A stretch of DNA of 64,000 nucleotides from Serratia liquefaciens (GTDB lineage Bacteria > Pseudomonadota > Gammaproteobacteria > Enterobacterales > Enterobacteriaceae): positions 4,525,019 through 4,589,018 of the forward strand of contig NZ_CP088930.1 of NCBI RefSeq assembly GCF_027594825.1. The letters are read 5' to 3'. Positions 45,422 through 57,326 of this stretch are shown one piece after another. The position numbers and the translations under genes are program-made. Under the pieces are notes generated by a model that worked only from the letters and a program-made list of their open reading frames with translations, ran no database searches and was not told where the DNA came from. The first letter of the stretch is position 1, and the number at the start of each line of letters is the position of its first letter.

Positions 45422-47014
45422 GTGTTAAGCACTAACAACATCACTATGCAGTTTGGCAGTAAGCCGTTGTTTGAAAACATCTCCGTTAAGTTTGGCGGCG
45501 GTAACCGCTATGGTTTGATCGGGGCCAACGGCTGCGGCAAATCCACCTTTATGAAAATCCTGGGCGGCGATCTGGTGCCGAGCGGCGGCAACGTGTTCCT
45601 CGACCCCAATGAGCGTCTGGGTAAACTGCGTCAGGATCAGTTCGCTTTTGAGCAATACAGCGTGCTGGACACCGTTATCATGGGCCACCATGAACTGTGG
45701 GCAGTGAAGGAAGAGCGTGACCGTATTTACGCCATGGCCGAAATGAGCGAAGAAGACGGCTATAAAGTGGCCGATCTGGAAGTGGCCTACGGCGAGATGG
45801 ACGGTTATACCGCCGAAGCACGTGCCGGCGAACTGCTGCTCGGTGTCGGCATCCCGGTTGAACAGCATTATGGCCCGATGAGCGAAATCGCACCGGGCTT
45901 CAAACTGCGCGTGTTGCTGGCGCAGGCGCTGTTCTCCGATCCGGAAATTCTGCTGCTCGACGAACCGACGAACAACCTGGACATCGACACCATCCGTTGG
46001 CTGGAGCAGGTGCTGAACGAACGTAACAGCACCATGGTAATCATTTCGCACGACCGTCACTTCCTGAATATGGTTTGTACTCACATGGCGGATCTGGACT
46101 ACGGCGAACTGCGCGTGTATCCGGGCAACTACGACGAATATATGACGGCGGCCACTCAGGCGCGTGAACGTCTGGTGGCGGATAACGCCAAGAAGAAGGC
46201 GCAGATTAACGAACTGCAATCGTTCGTGAGCCGCTTCAGTGCCAACGCCTCCAAATCCAAGCAGGCAACCTCGCGTGCCCGCCAGATCGACAAGATCCAG
46301 CTGGAAGAAATTAAGGCTTCAAGCCGTCAGAACCCGTTCATCCGTTTCGAACAGGACAAAAAACTGTTCCGTAACGCGCTGGAAGTGGAAGCGCTGACCA
46401 AAGGTTTCGACAACGGTCCCCTGTTCAGCAAGCTCAACCTGATGGTTGAAGTGGGCGAGAAAGTGGCGGTGTTGGGCCCGAACGGTATCGGTAAATCTAC
46501 CCTGCTGAAAACGCTGGTGGGCGATACGTTGCCGGACAGCGGTACCGTGAAATGGTCTGAAAATGCCAAGATCGGTTACTACGCTCAGGATCACGAATAC
46601 GAATTCGATGACACCCTGACAGTGTTCGACTGGATGAGCCAGTGGAAGCAGGAAAAAGACGACGAGCAGGCGGTGCGCGGCATTCTGGGCCGTTTGCTGT
46701 TCAGCCAGGATGACATCAAGAAGAAAGTGAAGGTGTTGTCCGGGGGTGAGAAGGGCCGCATGCTGTTTGGCAAGCTGATGATGCAGCGTCCTAACATCCT
46801 GGTTATGGATGAACCGACCAACCACCTGGATATGGAATCCATCGAGTCGCTGAACATGGCGCTGGAAATGTATGAAGGCACGTTGATCTTCGTTTCTCAC
46901 GACCGTGAGTTCGTCAGCTCGTTGGCGACCCGCGTACTGGAAATGACGCCGACCAAGGTGATCGACTTTACCGGCAACTACGAAGATTATCTGCGTAGTC
47001 AGGGTATCGTGTAA
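45422..47014 (+). CDS. ybiT: ABC-F ATPase YbiT
   Basis: A 530-residue ABC-F protein with two ATPase domains and no membrane segment: Walker [10 protein letters not shown] and GPNGIGKST, signature LSGGEKGRM in the second domain, Walker [12 protein letters not shown] and [11 protein letters not shown], joined by a basic linker (about 235-300). ABC-F proteins bind the ribosome and ease translation stalls. It is close to E. coli YbiT throughout. The start is a GTG with GAGCG upstream. Confidence 0.95.
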   Translation: MLSTNNITMQFGSKPLFENISVKFGGGNRYGLIGANGCGKSTFMKILGGDLVPSGGNVFLDPNERLGKLRQDQFAFEQYSVLDTVIMGHHELWAVKEERDRIYAMAEMSEEDGYKVADLEVAYGEMDGYTAEARAGELLLGVGIPVEQHYGPMSEIAPGFKLRVLLAQALFSDPEILLLDEPTNNLDIDTIRWLEQVLNERNSTMVIISHDRHFLNMVCTHMADLDYGELRVYPGNYDEYMTAATQARERLVADNAKKKAQINELQSFVSRFSANASKSKQATSRARQIDKIQLEEIKASSRQNPFIRFEQDKKLFRNALEVEALTKGFDNGPLFSKLNLMVEVGEKVAVLGPNGIGKSTLLKTLVGDTLPDSGTVKWSENAKIGYYAQDHEYEFDDTLTVFDWMSQWKQEKDDEQAVRGILGRLLFSQDDIKKKVKVLSGGEKGRMLFGKLMMQRPNILVMDEPTNHLDMESIESLNMALEMYEGTLIFVSHDREFVSSLATRVLEMTPTKVIDFTGNYEDYLRSQGIV

Positions 47015-47081
47015 CCCAGCAGCAGGGGCGCGGCGTGCTGCGCCCGAAGATATTACCGGTGACGGGCTTGTCATCAAACTA

Positions 47082-47106
47082 AGGCGGGAGTATTCCCGCC
47101 TTTTTT
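47082..47106. terminator. Terminator between ybiT and moeB
   Basis: AGGCGGGA-GTAT-TCCCGCCT is a perfect stem followed by TTTTT, 67 bases after the ybiT stop and just before the moeB stop on the other strand. Confidence 0.9.
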
Positions 47107-47113
47107 GTCCCTG

Positions 47114-47869
47114 CTATTCCCCGCCGCAAACTTCGCACTGCGGATCCTTCGGCAGCTTCATCTCGCGGAACTGCATCGTCATGGCATCAAACATCAGCAG
47201 TTTTCCGGTGAGCGGTTGGCCGTACTGCGTCAGCAGTTTGATCGCCTCCATTGCCTGCAGCGTGCCGATGGTGCCCACCAGCGGCGCCATGACTCCGGCC
47301 TCGACGCAGGTGAGGGCGTTGTCGCCGAATAACCGGCTCAGGCAGCGGTAGCAGGGTTCACCGGGCTGATAGGTGAAAACGCCGAGCTGCCCCTCCATGC
47401 GGATCGCCGCGCCGGACACCAAGGGTTTGCGCTGTACATGACAGAGGCAGTTCAGCAGATTGCGCGTCGCCACGTTGTCGGTGCAGTCCAGCACCAGATC
47501 GCAGGCGGCAATCTGCGCCGCCATCTGGTCGTCGTCCAGTTGCCCATCAACCGTTTCTATCTGAGTATGCGGGTTGATGGCACTGAGTTCGATACGGGCC
47601 GATTCAACTTTCGCCATACCGATGCGCGCGTCGCGATGCAGGATTTGGCGCTGCAGGTTAGAGAGCGAAACGGTGTCGAAATCAACCAGCGTCAGGTGGC
47701 CGACGCCCGCCGCGACCAGATAGGGAGCAGCGGCGCAGCCTAACCCGCCGAGGCCGACAATCAGCACCCGGGCGGCCTTCAGCTTTTCCTGGCCGTCGAA
47801 GTCAAAACCACGCAGGATAATCTGGCGGTTATAGCGCAGCGCTTCGGCATCGGTTAATTCCGGCAGCAT
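47114..47869 (-). CDS. moeB: Molybdopterin-synthase adenylyltransferase MoeB
   Basis: A 251-residue E1-like enzyme that adenylates the C-terminus of MoaD for molybdopterin synthesis. It has the nucleotide-binding GLGGLGCAAAPYL, DLVLDCTDNVATR, and zinc-binding Cys pairs (CYRCLS and CEVCGGE). It follows moeA in the same operon. The cofactor is needed by the two Mo-oxidoreductases elsewhere in this window. Confidence 0.95.
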   Translation of the reverse strand: MLPELTDAEALRYNRQIILRGFDFDGQEKLKAARVLIVGLGGLGCAAAPYLVAAGVGHLTLVDFDTVSLSNLQRQILHRDARIGMAKVESARIELSAINPHTQIETVDGQLDDDQMAAQIAACDLVLDCTDNVATRNLLNCLCHVQRKPLVSGAAIRMEGQLGVFTYQPGEPCYRCLSRLFGDNALTCVEAGVMAPLVGTIGTLQAMEAIKLLTQYGQPLTGKLLMFDAMTMQFREMKLPKDPQCEVCGGE

Positions 47870-47871
47870 GC

Positions 47872-49110
47872 TCAGCTCCTCAGCAAGGCGTTGAAGGGCT
47901 CAATGTCCACTTTTTCGCCCACCGCCACGGAGCCGCGCTCGCGCTCCAGTACGATAAAACAGTTCCCCTGGCTGAACGAACTGAACACGTGTGACCCTTG
48001 ATGGCCGGTGGTGCTCACTTCCAGCTCGCCCCGGGCGTTGCTGCTAAATACGCCGCGCTGAAAATCAAGGCGCCCCGGCGCTTTCTTCAAGGGGGTCAGG
48101 GCCCGAGCCTGCAAACGCGGTGGCAAATGCCAATCGCTGTGGCCCGCCAGTTTCGCCAACAGCGGCTGCACCAGTTGGTAGAAGGTCAGCGCAGCGGAAA
48201 CCGGGTTGCCCGGCAGGCCGCAGAACCAGGCCTGTTTGAGCTTGCCGAAGGCAAAGGGTTTGCCGGGCTTGATCGCCAGCTTCCAGAAGCCGACTTCGCC
48301 CAGCTCATCGAGCATCTGCTTGGTGTAGTCGGCTTCACCGACCGAGACGCCGCCGCTGCTGATCACCACATCGGCCTGGCGATCCGCCTGCTCGAAAGCG
48401 GCGCGCAGCGCGTTTTGATCATCACGGATAATGCCCAAATCCAGCGTTTCGCACCCTAATTGTTCCAGCATCAGGCGCACGGAAAAGCGGTTGGTATCAT
48501 AAATTTGACCCGCCTGCAGCGGCTGCCCGACCGGCTGTAACTCGTCGCCGGTGGAGAACACCGCTACCTTCAGCTTACGCACCACCTGCACCTCGGCGAC
48601 GCCGAGCGAGGCTAACAGCGGCAACTGAGCCGCGCCCAGCCGGATACCCGCAGGTAAAACCCCGGCACCCTGGCGAATATCTTCCCCCGCCAGGCGAATA
48701 TTTTGCCCGGCTTGCACTTCGGCAGTGAAGCGCACGCCGGCATCGCCGACTTCTGCCTGCTCTTGCATGATCACCGCCTCGGCTCCGGCAGGGATCGGTG
48801 CTCCGGTCATGATGCGAATACAGGAATGGGCGGGCCAGTGGCCTTCAAACGGCGCGCCGGCAAAGGCTTTGCCCGCGACCGGCAACGGCGCGTTGGCCTG
48901 CAGATCGGCGAGGCGCACGGCATAGCCGTCCATGGCCGAATTGGCGAAGGGCGGCACATCAATCGGCGAAATGACCGGTACGGCGGTAATGCGGCCGGCG
49001 GCGGCGGTCAGGGCAATGGATTCGGTCTGCTGAAGAGGGGAGATCTGGCTGAGCATCTTCTCCAGCGCCTGCTCCAGAGAAATAAGATCGGAAGTATGGC
49101 AATGATCCAT
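47872..49110 (-). CDS. moeA: Molybdopterin molybdenumtransferase MoeA
   Basis: A 412-residue enzyme that inserts molybdenum into adenylated molybdopterin. It has [40 protein letters not shown], and [19 protein letters not shown]. The ATG at 49110 follows GGAG; a longer reading upstream is unrelated to the family. First gene of moeA-moeB, divergent from the DUF924 gene. Confidence 0.95.
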   Translation of the reverse strand: MDHCHTSDLISLEQALEKMLSQISPLQQTESIALTAAAGRITAVPVISPIDVPPFANSAMDGYAVRLADLQANAPLPVAGKAFAGAPFEGHWPAHSCIRIMTGAPIPAGAEAVIMQEQAEVGDAGVRFTAEVQAGQNIRLAGEDIRQGAGVLPAGIRLGAAQLPLLASLGVAEVQVVRKLKVAVFSTGDELQPVGQPLQAGQIYDTNRFSVRLMLEQLGCETLDLGIIRDDQNALRAAFEQADRQADVVISSGGVSVGEADYTKQMLDELGEVGFWKLAIKPGKPFAFGKLKQAWFCGLPGNPVSAALTFYQLVQPLLAKLAGHSDWHLPPRLQARALTPLKKAPGRLDFQRGVFSSNARGELEVSTTGHQGSHVFSSFSQGNCFIVLERERGSVAVGEKVDIEPFNALLRS

Positions 49111-49202
49111 AAGGAACTCCGTAATCAGGGTGCGCGACAAATAGCGGCAAAGTGGGGGTATTATGAAGGATGCTATGCTGAAGTAAACAACGGGAGGCAG
49201 TG

Positions 49203-49739
49203 ATGCACAGACAGGTATTAGACTTTTGGTTTGACGAGATTGAACCGGCAATGTGGTTCAAAAAGGACGATGATTTCGATCGCCTGTTGCATACGCGCTT
49301 TGGTCAGATCTGGCAGGCCGCCGCCGCCGGCGAGCTGGCGCACTGGCGAGAAACCATCGAGGGGCGGTTGGCCGAGGTGATCGTGCTCGATCAGTTCAGT
49401 CGCAACCTGTTCCGCGGCACGCCGCGTTCATTTGCCAGCGACTGCATGGCGTTGGTGCTGGCGCAGGAAGCGGTGCGTAGTGGGCAATGTGAACGACTCA
49501 CGCCAGAGCAACGGGGCTTTCTCTATTTGCCGTTTATGCATTCGGAGTCGGCGTTGATCCATCAACAGGCTTTGGCACTGTACAGCGAATTGGGCAATGC
49601 CGAGCAGTTGGAGTTTGAATTGCGGCACAAAGCCATTATTGACCGTTTTGGCCGTTACCCGCACCGCAATGCGATATTAGGCCGAGTCTCTACCCCGGAG
49701 GAGGAAGCATTTCTGCTGTTGCCGGGGTCAGGATTCTAA
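49203..49739 (+). CDS. DUF924-family protein
   Basis: A 178-residue soluble helical protein with the family phrases [36 protein letters not shown] and [11 protein letters not shown]. The function of DUF924 is unknown; the fold is TPR-like by my recollection. GGGAGG precedes the ATG at 49203. Divergent from moeA. Confidence 0.85.
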   Translation: MHRQVLDFWFDEIEPAMWFKKDDDFDRLLHTRFGQIWQAAAAGELAHWRETIEGRLAEVIVLDQFSRNLFRGTPRSFASDCMALVLAQEAVRSGQCERLTPEQRGFLYLPFMHSESALIHQQALALYSELGNAEQLEFELRHKAIIDRFGRYPHRNAILGRVSTPEEEAFLLLPGSGF

Positions 49740-50147
49740 ATATTGATCATCTGCGTTCAGCCGGCGTTAAAACAGCAGGTTGAACGCACATCGGCTGGAT
49801 ATTTAGAGATATCGATTATTTTTTCCGGTAATTACTGTGTGTCCCTCATGGGTTTTTACCAAAAATCCCAACCGTTATTCAAAGCGATTTTGCTACTTCA
49901 TAACTCTCTGTTTTTATTCCATTAAGCTATTTCAATGTGCGAAATAATCTAAGCGGGCTACGCTAAAAGCTGGGCGAAGACTTTATGCTTTACTTCGATT
50001 GCGCGGCTAAATATAGTCGGGAAAAGGCCGAATAATAATTATACCCGTCGCCTTGCCGGCCGCCGCGCTGTGGGCTGCCGCGAGGTGAATCTATTTCCCC
50101 TTCAATGAGGGGCGGGATTGGCAGGATTAACACAGGGTGACAGGCAA
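49740..50147. other. Intergenic region before iaaA with an ERIC-end fragment
   Basis: No supported gene lies here. The left 300 bases are AT-rich. At 50040-50054 the 15 bases TATACCCGTCGCCTT are identical to the left end of the ERIC element at 37006, but the rest of that repeat is absent, so this is a remnant or an end-only copy. A GC-rich inverted phrase (CCCCTTCAATGAGGGG, about 50097-50112) follows. Confidence 0.55.
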
Positions 50148-51104
50148 ATGAGCAAACCAGTGATTGCCATTCATGGCGGCGCGGGCGCAATTACTCGTGC
50201 GGCGCTGAGTGCTGAAAAGGAACAAGAGTATATTCAGGCGCTGTCCGACATCGTTGTCGCCGGTCAGCAGATCCTGGCCCAGGGTGGCAGCGCCCTGGAT
50301 GCGGTCACCGAAGCGGTGAGGCTGCTGGAAGAGTGCCCGCTGTTTAACGCCGGTAAAGGTTCGGTATTCACCCATCAGGGCACCCACGAGTTGGACGCCT
50401 GCGTGATGGATGGCCGCACCTGTGATGCCGGTGCCGTGGCCTGCGTCAGCCGGATACGCAATCCGGTGCTGGCTGCGCGCGCGGTGCTGGAAAACAGCCA
50501 GCATGTGCTGTTCGCCGGTGAGGGGGCAGAAAAATTTGCCGCCGCCCACGGGCTCGAAATGGTCGCTGCCGATTTCTTCTTTACCCAACCACGTTTTGAC
50601 CAACTGCACCGCGCTCAGGCGGAACTGGGGCGCGTGCTGCTCGATCATGATGGCGCAGCGCAAAGCGCTGAGCCGATCGACCCCGATCGTAAATTCGGTA
50701 CCGTTGGCGCGGTGGCGCTGGATGCCCTGGGCAACCTGGCGGCCGCAACCTCGACGGGCGGTATGACCAACAAACAGGCCGGCCGGGTGGGGGATACGCC
50801 GATCATCGGTGCGGGTTGTTACGCCAACAATGCCACGGTGGCGGTCTCCAGCACCGGTACCGGGGAAACCTTTATGCGCGGCGTGTCGGCTTATGACGTT
50901 TCTGCGTTGATGGAGTACGCGGGGCTCAGTCTGCAGCAGGCCACCGACCGGGTAGTGATGGAAAAACTGCTGGCGATGGGCGGCAGCGGCGGCATGATTG
51001 CCATCGACAGTCACGGCAACGTGGCGCTGCCTTTCAACAGTGAAGGCATGTACCGCGGTTTCGGTTATGTCGGCGATGCGCCGTCCGTAGGGATTTACCG
51101 CTGA
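50148..51104 (+). CDS. iaaA: Isoaspartyl peptidase / L-asparaginase IaaA
   Basis: A 318-residue Ntn-hydrolase that self-cleaves before the catalytic threonine, seen here as Thr185 in [20 protein letters not shown] at the start and [26 protein letters not shown] are typical. It removes isoaspartyl residues from peptides and hydrolyses glutathione-derived or asparagine-containing products. It leads the gsiABCD genes, as in E. coli, with 19 bp to gsiA. Confidence 0.94.
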   Translation: MSKPVIAIHGGAGAITRAALSAEKEQEYIQALSDIVVAGQQILAQGGSALDAVTEAVRLLEECPLFNAGKGSVFTHQGTHELDACVMDGRTCDAGAVACVSRIRNPVLAARAVLENSQHVLFAGEGAEKFAAAHGLEMVAADFFFTQPRFDQLHRAQAELGRVLLDHDGAAQSAEPIDPDRKFGTVGAVALDALGNLAAATSTGGMTNKQAGRVGDTPIIGAGCYANNATVAVSSTGTGETFMRGVSAYDVSALMEYAGLSLQQATDRVVMEKLLAMGGSGGMIAIDSHGNVALPFNSEGMYRGFGYVGDAPSVGIYR

Positions 51105-51123
51105 CCGATCGCCAGGAGGGTGC

Positions 51124-53001
51124 ATGACCGATGCCTTAATGCCGCTTGCGGCCGACGCCGGGCTATTATTGCCGCCGCAGCGCGTGCTGTCGGTGCGCGA
51201 TCTGAGCGTCCAATTTCAACAACAGGGCGATACCGTAGAAGCGGTGCGCAACCTGTCATTCGATCTCGATCGCGGTGAGACGCTGGCAATCGTCGGTGAA
51301 TCCGGTTCGGGTAAATCTGTCACCTCTCTGGCATTGATGCGCCTGGTCGAACAGGGCGGTGGCAACATCGTCAGCGGGACGATGCCCTTTCGTCGGCGTA
51401 ACGGCGAGGTGCTCGATCTGGCCCATGCACGTCAGGGCACTTTACGCACGGTGCGCGGTGCCGATATGGCGATGATCTTTCAGGAACCGATGACCTCGCT
51501 TAACCCGGTATTCCCGGTAGGGGAACAGATCGCCGAGTCCCTGCGCCTGCACCAGGCGATGGATCACCGCGCCGCCAGACAAGCTGCCTTGCAGATGCTC
51601 GATCTGGTGCGCATTCCCGAGGCCAAAGACGTACTTAACCGTTATCCCCATCAGCTCTCCGGCGGCATGCGCCAGCGGGTGATGATCGCCATGGCGCTGT
51701 CCTGCAAGCCTGCCTTATTGATTGCCGATGAACCTACCACCGCGCTGGACGTCACCATTCAGGCGCAAATCCTGCAGCTTATCCGCGTACTGCAGCAGGA
51801 AATGCAGATGGGGGTGATTTTTATTACCCACGATATGGGCGTAGTGGCGGAGATAGCCGATCGGGTACTGGTCATGCGTCAGGGGGAACAGGTGGAGCAG
51901 GGGTCGGTGCGCGAACTGTTTGCCGCGCCGCAGCAGCCCTACACCCAAGCGCTGCTGGCGGCGGTGCCCAGACTGGGATCAATGGCGGAGTTGGACTTCC
52001 CGGCGAAATTCCCGTTGCCGAACGGCGCAGACAATGGCGGGCCACAGGATACCGTACCGCCACGGTCGACGCCGATCCTGCGGGTAGAAAATCTGGTTAC
52101 GCGCTTTGACCTACGCAGCGGTATTTTAAATCGCGTCACCCGGCGAGTGCATGCGGTGGAAAACGTCAGTTTTGATCTCTACCCCGGCGAAACGCTGGGG
52201 CTGGTGGGAGAGTCCGGCTGCGGCAAATCCACTACCGGCCGCTCGTTGTTGAAGCTGGTGGACAGCCAGCGCGGCACCATTACCTTTGACGGTCGTCAGA
52301 TCAATCAGTTGAAAGGCCCGGCGCTGCAGCACCTGCGGCGGGACATTCAGTTTATCTTCCAGGATCCTTACGCCTCGCTCGATCCGCGTCTTACCGTCGG
52401 GTTCTCGATCATGGAACCGCTGCTGGTACATAACGTGGCGCGTGGCAAGGCGGCACAAGAGCGCGTGGCTTGGCTGCTGGAACGCGTCGGGCTTAAACCG
52501 GAGCATGCGCGTCGTTATCCGCATGAGTTTTCCGGCGGCCAGCGGCAGCGCATCTGCATTGCGCGCGCGTTGGCGCTTAATCCCAAAGTGGTGATCGCTG
52601 ACGAATCGGTGTCGGCGCTCGACGTGTCGATTCAGGCGCAAATCGTCAATTTGCTGCTCGATCTGCAGCGTGAGTTCGGCATCGCCTTTTTGTTTATCTC
52701 GCACGATATGGCGGTAGTAGAGCGCATCAGTCATCGCGTTGCGGTGATGTATCTCGGGCAGATTGTCGAGATTGGCCCACGTCGGGCGGTGTTTGAGAAC
52801 CCGCAGCACGCTTACACCCGCAAGCTGATGGCGGCGGTGCCGGTGGCCGATCCTAACCATGCTTATAAACGCCAGCCGCTGCTGGTTGATGAAATCCCCA
52901 GCCCGATCCGCGCGCTGGGGGATGAACCCGTTACCGCACCGCTAGTGCAGGTTGGACCGGGGCATTTTGTCGCCCGCCATCCGATCGCCGGTGCCTTTTA
53001 G
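51124..53001 (+). CDS. gsiA: Glutathione ABC importer ATPase GsiA
   Basis: A 625-residue fused double ATPase (623 in E. coli). Walker A motifs are GESGSGKS and GESGCGKS; signatures are LSGGMRQR and FSGGQRQR; Walker [13 protein letters not shown] and [12 protein letters not shown]. It powers uptake of glutathione with GsiB, GsiC and GsiD. Confidence 0.94.
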   Translation: MTDALMPLAADAGLLLPPQRVLSVRDLSVQFQQQGDTVEAVRNLSFDLDRGETLAIVGESGSGKSVTSLALMRLVEQGGGNIVSGTMPFRRRNGEVLDLAHARQGTLRTVRGADMAMIFQEPMTSLNPVFPVGEQIAESLRLHQAMDHRAARQAALQMLDLVRIPEAKDVLNRYPHQLSGGMRQRVMIAMALSCKPALLIADEPTTALDVTIQAQILQLIRVLQQEMQMGVIFITHDMGVVAEIADRVLVMRQGEQVEQGSVRELFAAPQQPYTQALLAAVPRLGSMAELDFPAKFPLPNGADNGGPQDTVPPRSTPILRVENLVTRFDLRSGILNRVTRRVHAVENVSFDLYPGETLGLVGESGCGKSTTGRSLLKLVDSQRGTITFDGRQINQLKGPALQHLRRDIQFIFQDPYASLDPRLTVGFSIMEPLLVHNVARGKAAQERVAWLLERVGLKPEHARRYPHEFSGGQRQRICIARALALNPKVVIADESVSALDVSIQAQIVNLLLDLQREFGIAFLFISHDMAVVERISHRVAVMYLGQIVEIGPRRAVFENPQHAYTRKLMAAVPVADPNHAYKRQPLLVDEIPSPIRALGDEPVTAPLVQVGPGHFVARHPIAGAF

Positions 53002-53024
53002 TGACCTCAGGAGAGACAAGCACC

Positions 53025-54563
53025 ATGAAGCACTCATTCAAACGTAAGGCATTAGCGGGCGCCGTGCTGCTGGCGGCCGCGGTCGCCGGCCCAGCCTGGG
53101 CTGCGAAAGATGCGGTGATCGCCGTCGCGTCCAATTTCACCACGCTTGATCCTTATGATGCCAACGACACGCTGTCGCAGGCGGTAGCCAAATCCTTCTA
53201 TCAGGGCCTGTTCGGTTTCGATAAAGACATGAAGCTGGTGAACGTGCTGGCGGACAGCTACGAGGTGAGCAAAGACGGCCTGACTTACACCCTCAAGCTG
53301 CATCCGGGGGTGAAATTCCATGACGGCACCGAGTTTAACGCCGAAGCGGTGAAGGTGAACCTTGATCGCGCCAGCAACCCGGACAACCACCTCAAGCGCT
53401 ACAACCTGTTCAAAATGATCGACAAAACCGAAGTGGTGGACGCCAATACGGTGAAGATCGTGCTGAAAGCGCCATTCTCGGCCTTTATCAACAACCTGGC
53501 ACACCCGGCGGCGGTGATCATTTCGCCGGCCGCGCTGAAGCAGTACGGCAAAGAGATTGGCTTCCACCCGGTGGGCACCGGTCCTTATCAGTTCGTGACC
53601 TGGAACCAGACCGACTTCGTCAAGGTGAAAAAGTTTGACGGTTACTGGAAATCGGGGCTGCCGAAGCTCGACAGCATTACCTGGCGGCCGGTTGTGGATA
53701 ACAATACCCGCGCCGCCATGCTGCAGACCGGTGAAGCGACCTTTGCCTTCCCGATCCCGTATGAGCAGGCCAAGGTGCTGGAAGGCAATGCCAAGCTCGA
53801 TTTGGTGGCCGCGCCGTCGATCCTGCAGCGTTATATCAGCCTGAACGTGACTCAAAAGCCATTCGATAACCTGAAAGTGCGTCAGGCGTTGAACTACGCC
53901 ATCAACAAAGATGCGCTGATCAAGGTCGCGTTCTCCGGCTACGCCGTTCCGGCGGAAGGCCCGGTGCCGCCGGCGATCGATTTTGCCACCCGTTACCAGC
54001 CGTGGCCTTATGATCCGGCCAAGGCGCGCGAACTGCTGAAAGAGGCCGGTTATCCTAACGGTTTCACCACCACCCTGTGGTCGTCCCATAACCACAGCAC
54101 CGCGCAGAAAGTGCTGCAGTTTGCCCAGCAGCAGCTGGCGCAGGTGGGCGTGAAAGTGACGGTGACGGCGATGGATGCCGGTCAGCGCGCGGCCCAGGTG
54201 GAAAGCGTTGGGGTGAAAGACACCGGCGTACGTATGTTCTATACCGGCTGGTCAGCATCAACCGGTGAAGCGGACTGGGCCTTGTCACCGCTGTTCTCAA
54301 CCCAGGCTGCGCCGCCGAAGCAGTTCAATACCGCGTTCTACAGTAATCCGCAGGTGGATCAGGATCTGACCGGCGCGCTGGCGACCACTGACCGCGCCGA
54401 GAAGCAGAAACTGTACAAGGACGCGCAGGATCGTATCTGGGCAGATGCGCCGTGGATCTTCCTGGCCACCGAGCGCTTGCTGTCGGCTAACAATAAACAG
54501 CTGAGCGGCTTTTACGTGATGCCGGATACCTCGTTCAACTTTGATAATGCCGATCTTAAATAA
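53025..54563 (+). CDS. gsiB: Glutathione-binding protein GsiB
   Basis: A 512-residue periplasmic binding protein (SBP family 5) with a signal peptide (cleaved after AWA, near residue 26). It has [30 protein letters not shown] and the typical YPNGF...LWS segment. It captures glutathione for the GsiACD transporter. The ATG at 53025 follows CAGGAG. Confidence 0.94.
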   Translation: MKHSFKRKALAGAVLLAAAVAGPAWAAKDAVIAVASNFTTLDPYDANDTLSQAVAKSFYQGLFGFDKDMKLVNVLADSYEVSKDGLTYTLKLHPGVKFHDGTEFNAEAVKVNLDRASNPDNHLKRYNLFKMIDKTEVVDANTVKIVLKAPFSAFINNLAHPAAVIISPAALKQYGKEIGFHPVGTGPYQFVTWNQTDFVKVKKFDGYWKSGLPKLDSITWRPVVDNNTRAAMLQTGEATFAFPIPYEQAKVLEGNAKLDLVAAPSILQRYISLNVTQKPFDNLKVRQALNYAINKDALIKVAFSGYAVPAEGPVPPAIDFATRYQPWPYDPAKARELLKEAGYPNGFTTTLWSSHNHSTAQKVLQFAQQQLAQVGVKVTVTAMDAGQRAAQVESVGVKDTGVRMFYTGWSASTGEADWALSPLFSTQAAPPKQFNTAFYSNPQVDQDLTGALATTDRAEKQKLYKDAQDRIWADAPWIFLATERLLSANNKQLSGFYVMPDTSFNFDNADLK

Positions 54564-54572
54564 GGCACCGAT

Positions 54573-54595
54573 CCCCGCTCTCCTGGAGGGCGGGG
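54573..54595 (+). terminator. Attenuating hairpin between gsiB and gsiC
   Basis: CCCCGC and GCGGGG with an inner CTC/GAG pairing form a hairpin 10 bp after the gsiB stop. It has no T tract, so it is likely an mRNA-stabilising or attenuating element that favours the binding protein over the permeases. Confidence 0.5.
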
Positions 54596-54613
54596 TGAAG
54601 GGACGCACCCAAG

Positions 54614-55534
54614 ATGCTTAATTATTTTCTTAAACGACTGCTGGGCCTGATCCCGACGCTGCTGATTGTCGCGGTGTTGGTGTTTTTGTTCGTCCATATG
54701 CTGCCTGGCGATCCGGCGCGGCTGGCGGCAGGGCCGGAGGCCGACGAAGCGGTAGTGCAACTGGTGCGTAAGGATCTGGGGCTGGACAAGCCGCTGCCGC
54801 AGCAGTTTGTGCACTTTTTTGTCAATGCGCTGCAGGGGGATTTCGGTACCTCGATGGTTTCCAAGCGTCCGGTGAGCGAAGAGATCGGCTCGCGCTTTCT
54901 ACCGACCCTGTGGCTGACCCTGAGCAGCATGCTGTGGGCGGTGATTTTCGGTATGGGCATCGGCATGGTGTCTGCCGTGTGGCGTAACCGCTGGCCCGAT
55001 CGTCTCGGCATGACCCTGGCGGTCTCCGGGATTTCGTTCCCCGCTTTTGCGCTGGGTATGCTGCTGATGCAGGTGTTTTCCGTCAATCTCGGTTGGTTGC
55101 CGACGGTGGGCGCCGACAGTTGGCGGCACTATATTTTGCCTTCCATCACCCTTGGGGCTGCGGTTGCGGCGGTGATGGCGCGTTTTACCCGCGCTTCGTT
55201 TGTTGAGGTGCTGCAGGAAGACTACATGCGTACCGCGCGCGCCAAAGGCGTACGTGAAACCATGGTGGTGGTGAAACACGGGCTGCGCAACGCGATGATC
55301 CCGGTCGTCACCATGATGGGATTGCAGTTTGGCTTCCTGCTCGGCGGCTCGATCGTGGTGGAGAAGGTCTTCAACTGGCCGGGGTTGGGCAGGTTGCTGG
55401 TCGATTCGGTGGAGATGCGCGATTATCCGGTGATCCAGGCCGAAGTCTTGCTGTTCTCTCTGGAGTTTATTCTGATTAACCTGTTGGTGGACCTGCTGTA
55501 TGCGGCAATTAACCCGGCAATACGATACAAATGA
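54614..55534 (+). CDS. gsiC: Glutathione ABC importer permease GsiC
   Basis: A 306-residue inner-membrane permease with six predicted helices and the coupling motif [18 protein letters not shown]. The start [23 protein letters not shown] is typical of DppB/GsiC permeases. It is 9 bp upstream of gsiD. Confidence 0.94.
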   Translation: MLNYFLKRLLGLIPTLLIVAVLVFLFVHMLPGDPARLAAGPEADEAVVQLVRKDLGLDKPLPQQFVHFFVNALQGDFGTSMVSKRPVSEEIGSRFLPTLWLTLSSMLWAVIFGMGIGMVSAVWRNRWPDRLGMTLAVSGISFPAFALGMLLMQVFSVNLGWLPTVGADSWRHYILPSITLGAAVAAVMARFTRASFVEVLQEDYMRTARAKGVRETMVVVKHGLRNAMIPVVTMMGLQFGFLLGGSIVVEKVFNWPGLGRLLVDSVEMRDYPVIQAEVLLFSLEFILINLLVDLLYAAINPAIRYK

Positions 55535-55543
55535 GGGCGCTGC

Positions 55544-56452
55544 ATGATTAAGCATTGGCGACGCGACGCCGCACTGAAGGCGATGCCGACAATTGACCCT
55601 AACGCGGTGCGAACGCCGTGGCATGAATTCTGGCGGCGATTCCGTCAGCAACGCGTGGCGCTGGTCGCTGCGCTATTGGTGCTGCTGTTGGTGGTTGCTG
55701 CGCTGCTGGCACCCTATCTGGTTCCCTTTGACGCGGAAAATTACTTTGATTACGACCGCCTGAACGAAGGCCCGTCCCTGATGCATTTGCTGGGTGTGGA
55801 TTCGCTGGGGCGAGACATCTTCAGTCGCATTCTGATGGGGACCCGCATTTCGCTGGCCGCCGGGGTGTTCTCGGTGCTGGTGGGCGGGCTGATCGGTACG
55901 CTGCTGGGGCTGCTGGCGGGCTATTACGAAGGCTGGTGGGATCGCATTACCATGCGTATCTGCGATGTGCTGTTCGCCTTTCCCGGCATCTTGCTGGCGA
56001 TCGGCGTGGTGGCGATTATGGGCAGCGGCATGGCCAACGTGATTATCGCCGTGGCTATTTTCAGCATTCCGGCATTTGCCCGGTTGGTGCGGGGCAACAC
56101 CCTGGTGTTGAAGCATCTGACCTACATCGAGTCGGCACGCAGCATTGGCGCGTCAGACTGGACCATCATCATGCGGCATATTCTGCCGGGGACAATTTCG
56201 TCGATTGTGGTGTATTTTACCCTGCGCATCGGCACTTCAATCATCACCGCCGCCAGCCTGTCGTTCCTCGGGCTGGGTGCCCAGCCGCCAACGCCGGAAT
56301 GGGGCGCAATGCTCAACGAGGCGCGGGCGGATATGGTGATTGCACCGCACGTGGCGATTTTCCCCAGCCTGGCGATATTTATCACCGTGCTGGCGTTTAA
56401 CCTGCTGGGGGATGGCTTGCGCGATGCGTTGGATCCGAAGTTGAAGGGATAA
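55544..56452 (+). CDS. gsiD: Glutathione ABC importer permease GsiD
   Basis: A 302-residue permease with an N-terminal helix, the family phrase [23 protein letters not shown] and the coupling motif [22 protein letters not shown]. It forms the channel with GsiC. Last gene of iaaA-gsiABCD. The next gene, a small membrane protein, begins 27 bp later but differs in composition. Confidence 0.94.
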   Translation: MIKHWRRDAALKAMPTIDPNAVRTPWHEFWRRFRQQRVALVAALLVLLLVVAALLAPYLVPFDAENYFDYDRLNEGPSLMHLLGVDSLGRDIFSRILMGTRISLAAGVFSVLVGGLIGTLLGLLAGYYEGWWDRITMRICDVLFAFPGILLAIGVVAIMGSGMANVIIAVAIFSIPAFARLVRGNTLVLKHLTYIESARSIGASDWTIIMRHILPGTISSIVVYFTLRIGTSIITAASLSFLGLGAQPPTPEWGAMLNEARADMVIAPHVAIFPSLAIFITVLAFNLLGDGLRDALDPKLKG

Positions 56453-56479
56453 CCGTTTTTTAGTCCAAAGGAGCTGGCT

Positions 56480-56707
56480 ATGAGCAATATGAGTAAAAAG
56501 GGAATTAAAACAGGCGTGCTGATTTACATCATCACCTATCTGGGGGGGCTCAGCCTGGTACGCAATTCGTCGCTTCTGGTAGCCTACCCCGATATCAGCT
56601 ATGTGGATGTGGTTGTTGGTTTACTGGTGTATTTTGGTATCTGGAAGGTCTGTAACCTGATGCAAGCTTTTTACCGCTGGTATAACGGCATCGAAAATAT
56701 TTCATGA
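56480..56707 (+). CDS. Small membrane protein, candidate microcin immunity protein 1
   Basis: A 75-residue protein with two hydrophobic segments (about 9-27 and 39-57) and a C-terminal FYRWYNGIE. AAAGGAG precedes the ATG. It is clearly related to the 63-residue protein at 57327: both share SSL, SYVD-[IV], FG and FY-x-W-x-NG at the same spacing. The pair flank a double-glycine-leader peptide gene, the classic layout of bacteriocin immunity genes. Function is inferred from context; I recognise no family. Confidence 0.65.
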   Translation: MSNMSKKGIKTGVLIYIITYLGGLSLVRNSSLLVAYPDISYVDVVVGLLVYFGIWKVCNLMQAFYRWYNGIENIS

Positions 56708-56967
56708 TTTTTAGCACGAGAGAAGGCTAACGTACCGGATAAGATTCATTTACCTCAAGGTTAATACGCTAAGTTTTTAGTTTTTTAATTAAAGAGAATG
56801 TTTTAGTATTGTCGGTAATTAACCGAGGGATACATGATTAATCTATTGCTCTCGTCACATTTTTAATAATTAAAGTTTGCGCTTCACTCTCATGGTTATA
56901 TTATCGCCATGGTTGCCCGGTGTGTGTTTGTGAGGATTTAATAACTTTAGTTCATGGAGTGAATAAT
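56708..56967. promoter_or_regulatory. Promoter region of the microcin-like gene
   Basis: A 260-bp AT-rich gap. A possible sigma-70 promoter is TTGCGC (56877-56882) and TATTAT (56899-56904) with a 16-bp spacer, about 65 bp before the start codon. The assignment is tentative. Confidence 0.35.
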
Positions 56968-57300
56968 ATGGCTATTCGTGAGTTAACATCGCATGATCTT
57001 GATTTAATTTCTGGCGGTAACGCTGACTCCGGTTATGAAGGACGGGGAGATGGCCGTGGTCACTATGGTGGAGCACCTAATACCTGTGCGAACCAAGTGG
57101 GGGGTAAAATCATTCTGGGTGCAATAAGCGGAGCGATACGAAGGCCAGGTCATCCCGCCTTAATGGTGGTCGGTGCTATTCTGGGGGGAATGAATGCGGC
57201 GATATCCTGTACGGATAATAACCAACAAAGAGGGGTGCGACAGGATGCCCTGGGGGGAAATAATAGCCCTAACAGTGTGAATGGTCAGTGCCGTTGGTAA
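56968..57300 (+). CDS. Double-glycine-leader peptide, candidate class II microcin precursor
   Basis: A 110-residue protein. The first 17 residues, MAIRELTSHDLDLISGG, are a canonical double-glycine export leader (ELxxxDLDLISGG), cut after GG by peptidase-containing ABC exporters such as CvaB. The predicted mature part is 93 residues: a Gly-rich hydrophilic start, a hydrophobic glycine-zipper region (KIILGAISGAIRR ... ALMVVGAILGGMNAAIS) and a polar Asn/Gly-rich tail, with three cysteines. Size and layout resemble microcin V and related class II microcins. GGAGT lies 7 bases before the ATG at 56968. No exporter gene is in the window, so export would need a system elsewhere. The target and activity are unknown. 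Confidence 0.8.
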   Translation: MAIRELTSHDLDLISGGNADSGYEGRGDGRGHYGGAPNTCANQVGGKIILGAISGAIRRPGHPALMVVGAILGGMNAAISCTDNNQQRGVRQDALGGNNSPNSVNGQCRW

Positions 57301-57326
57301 TATCTCCCGCATCAATGGAATATCAA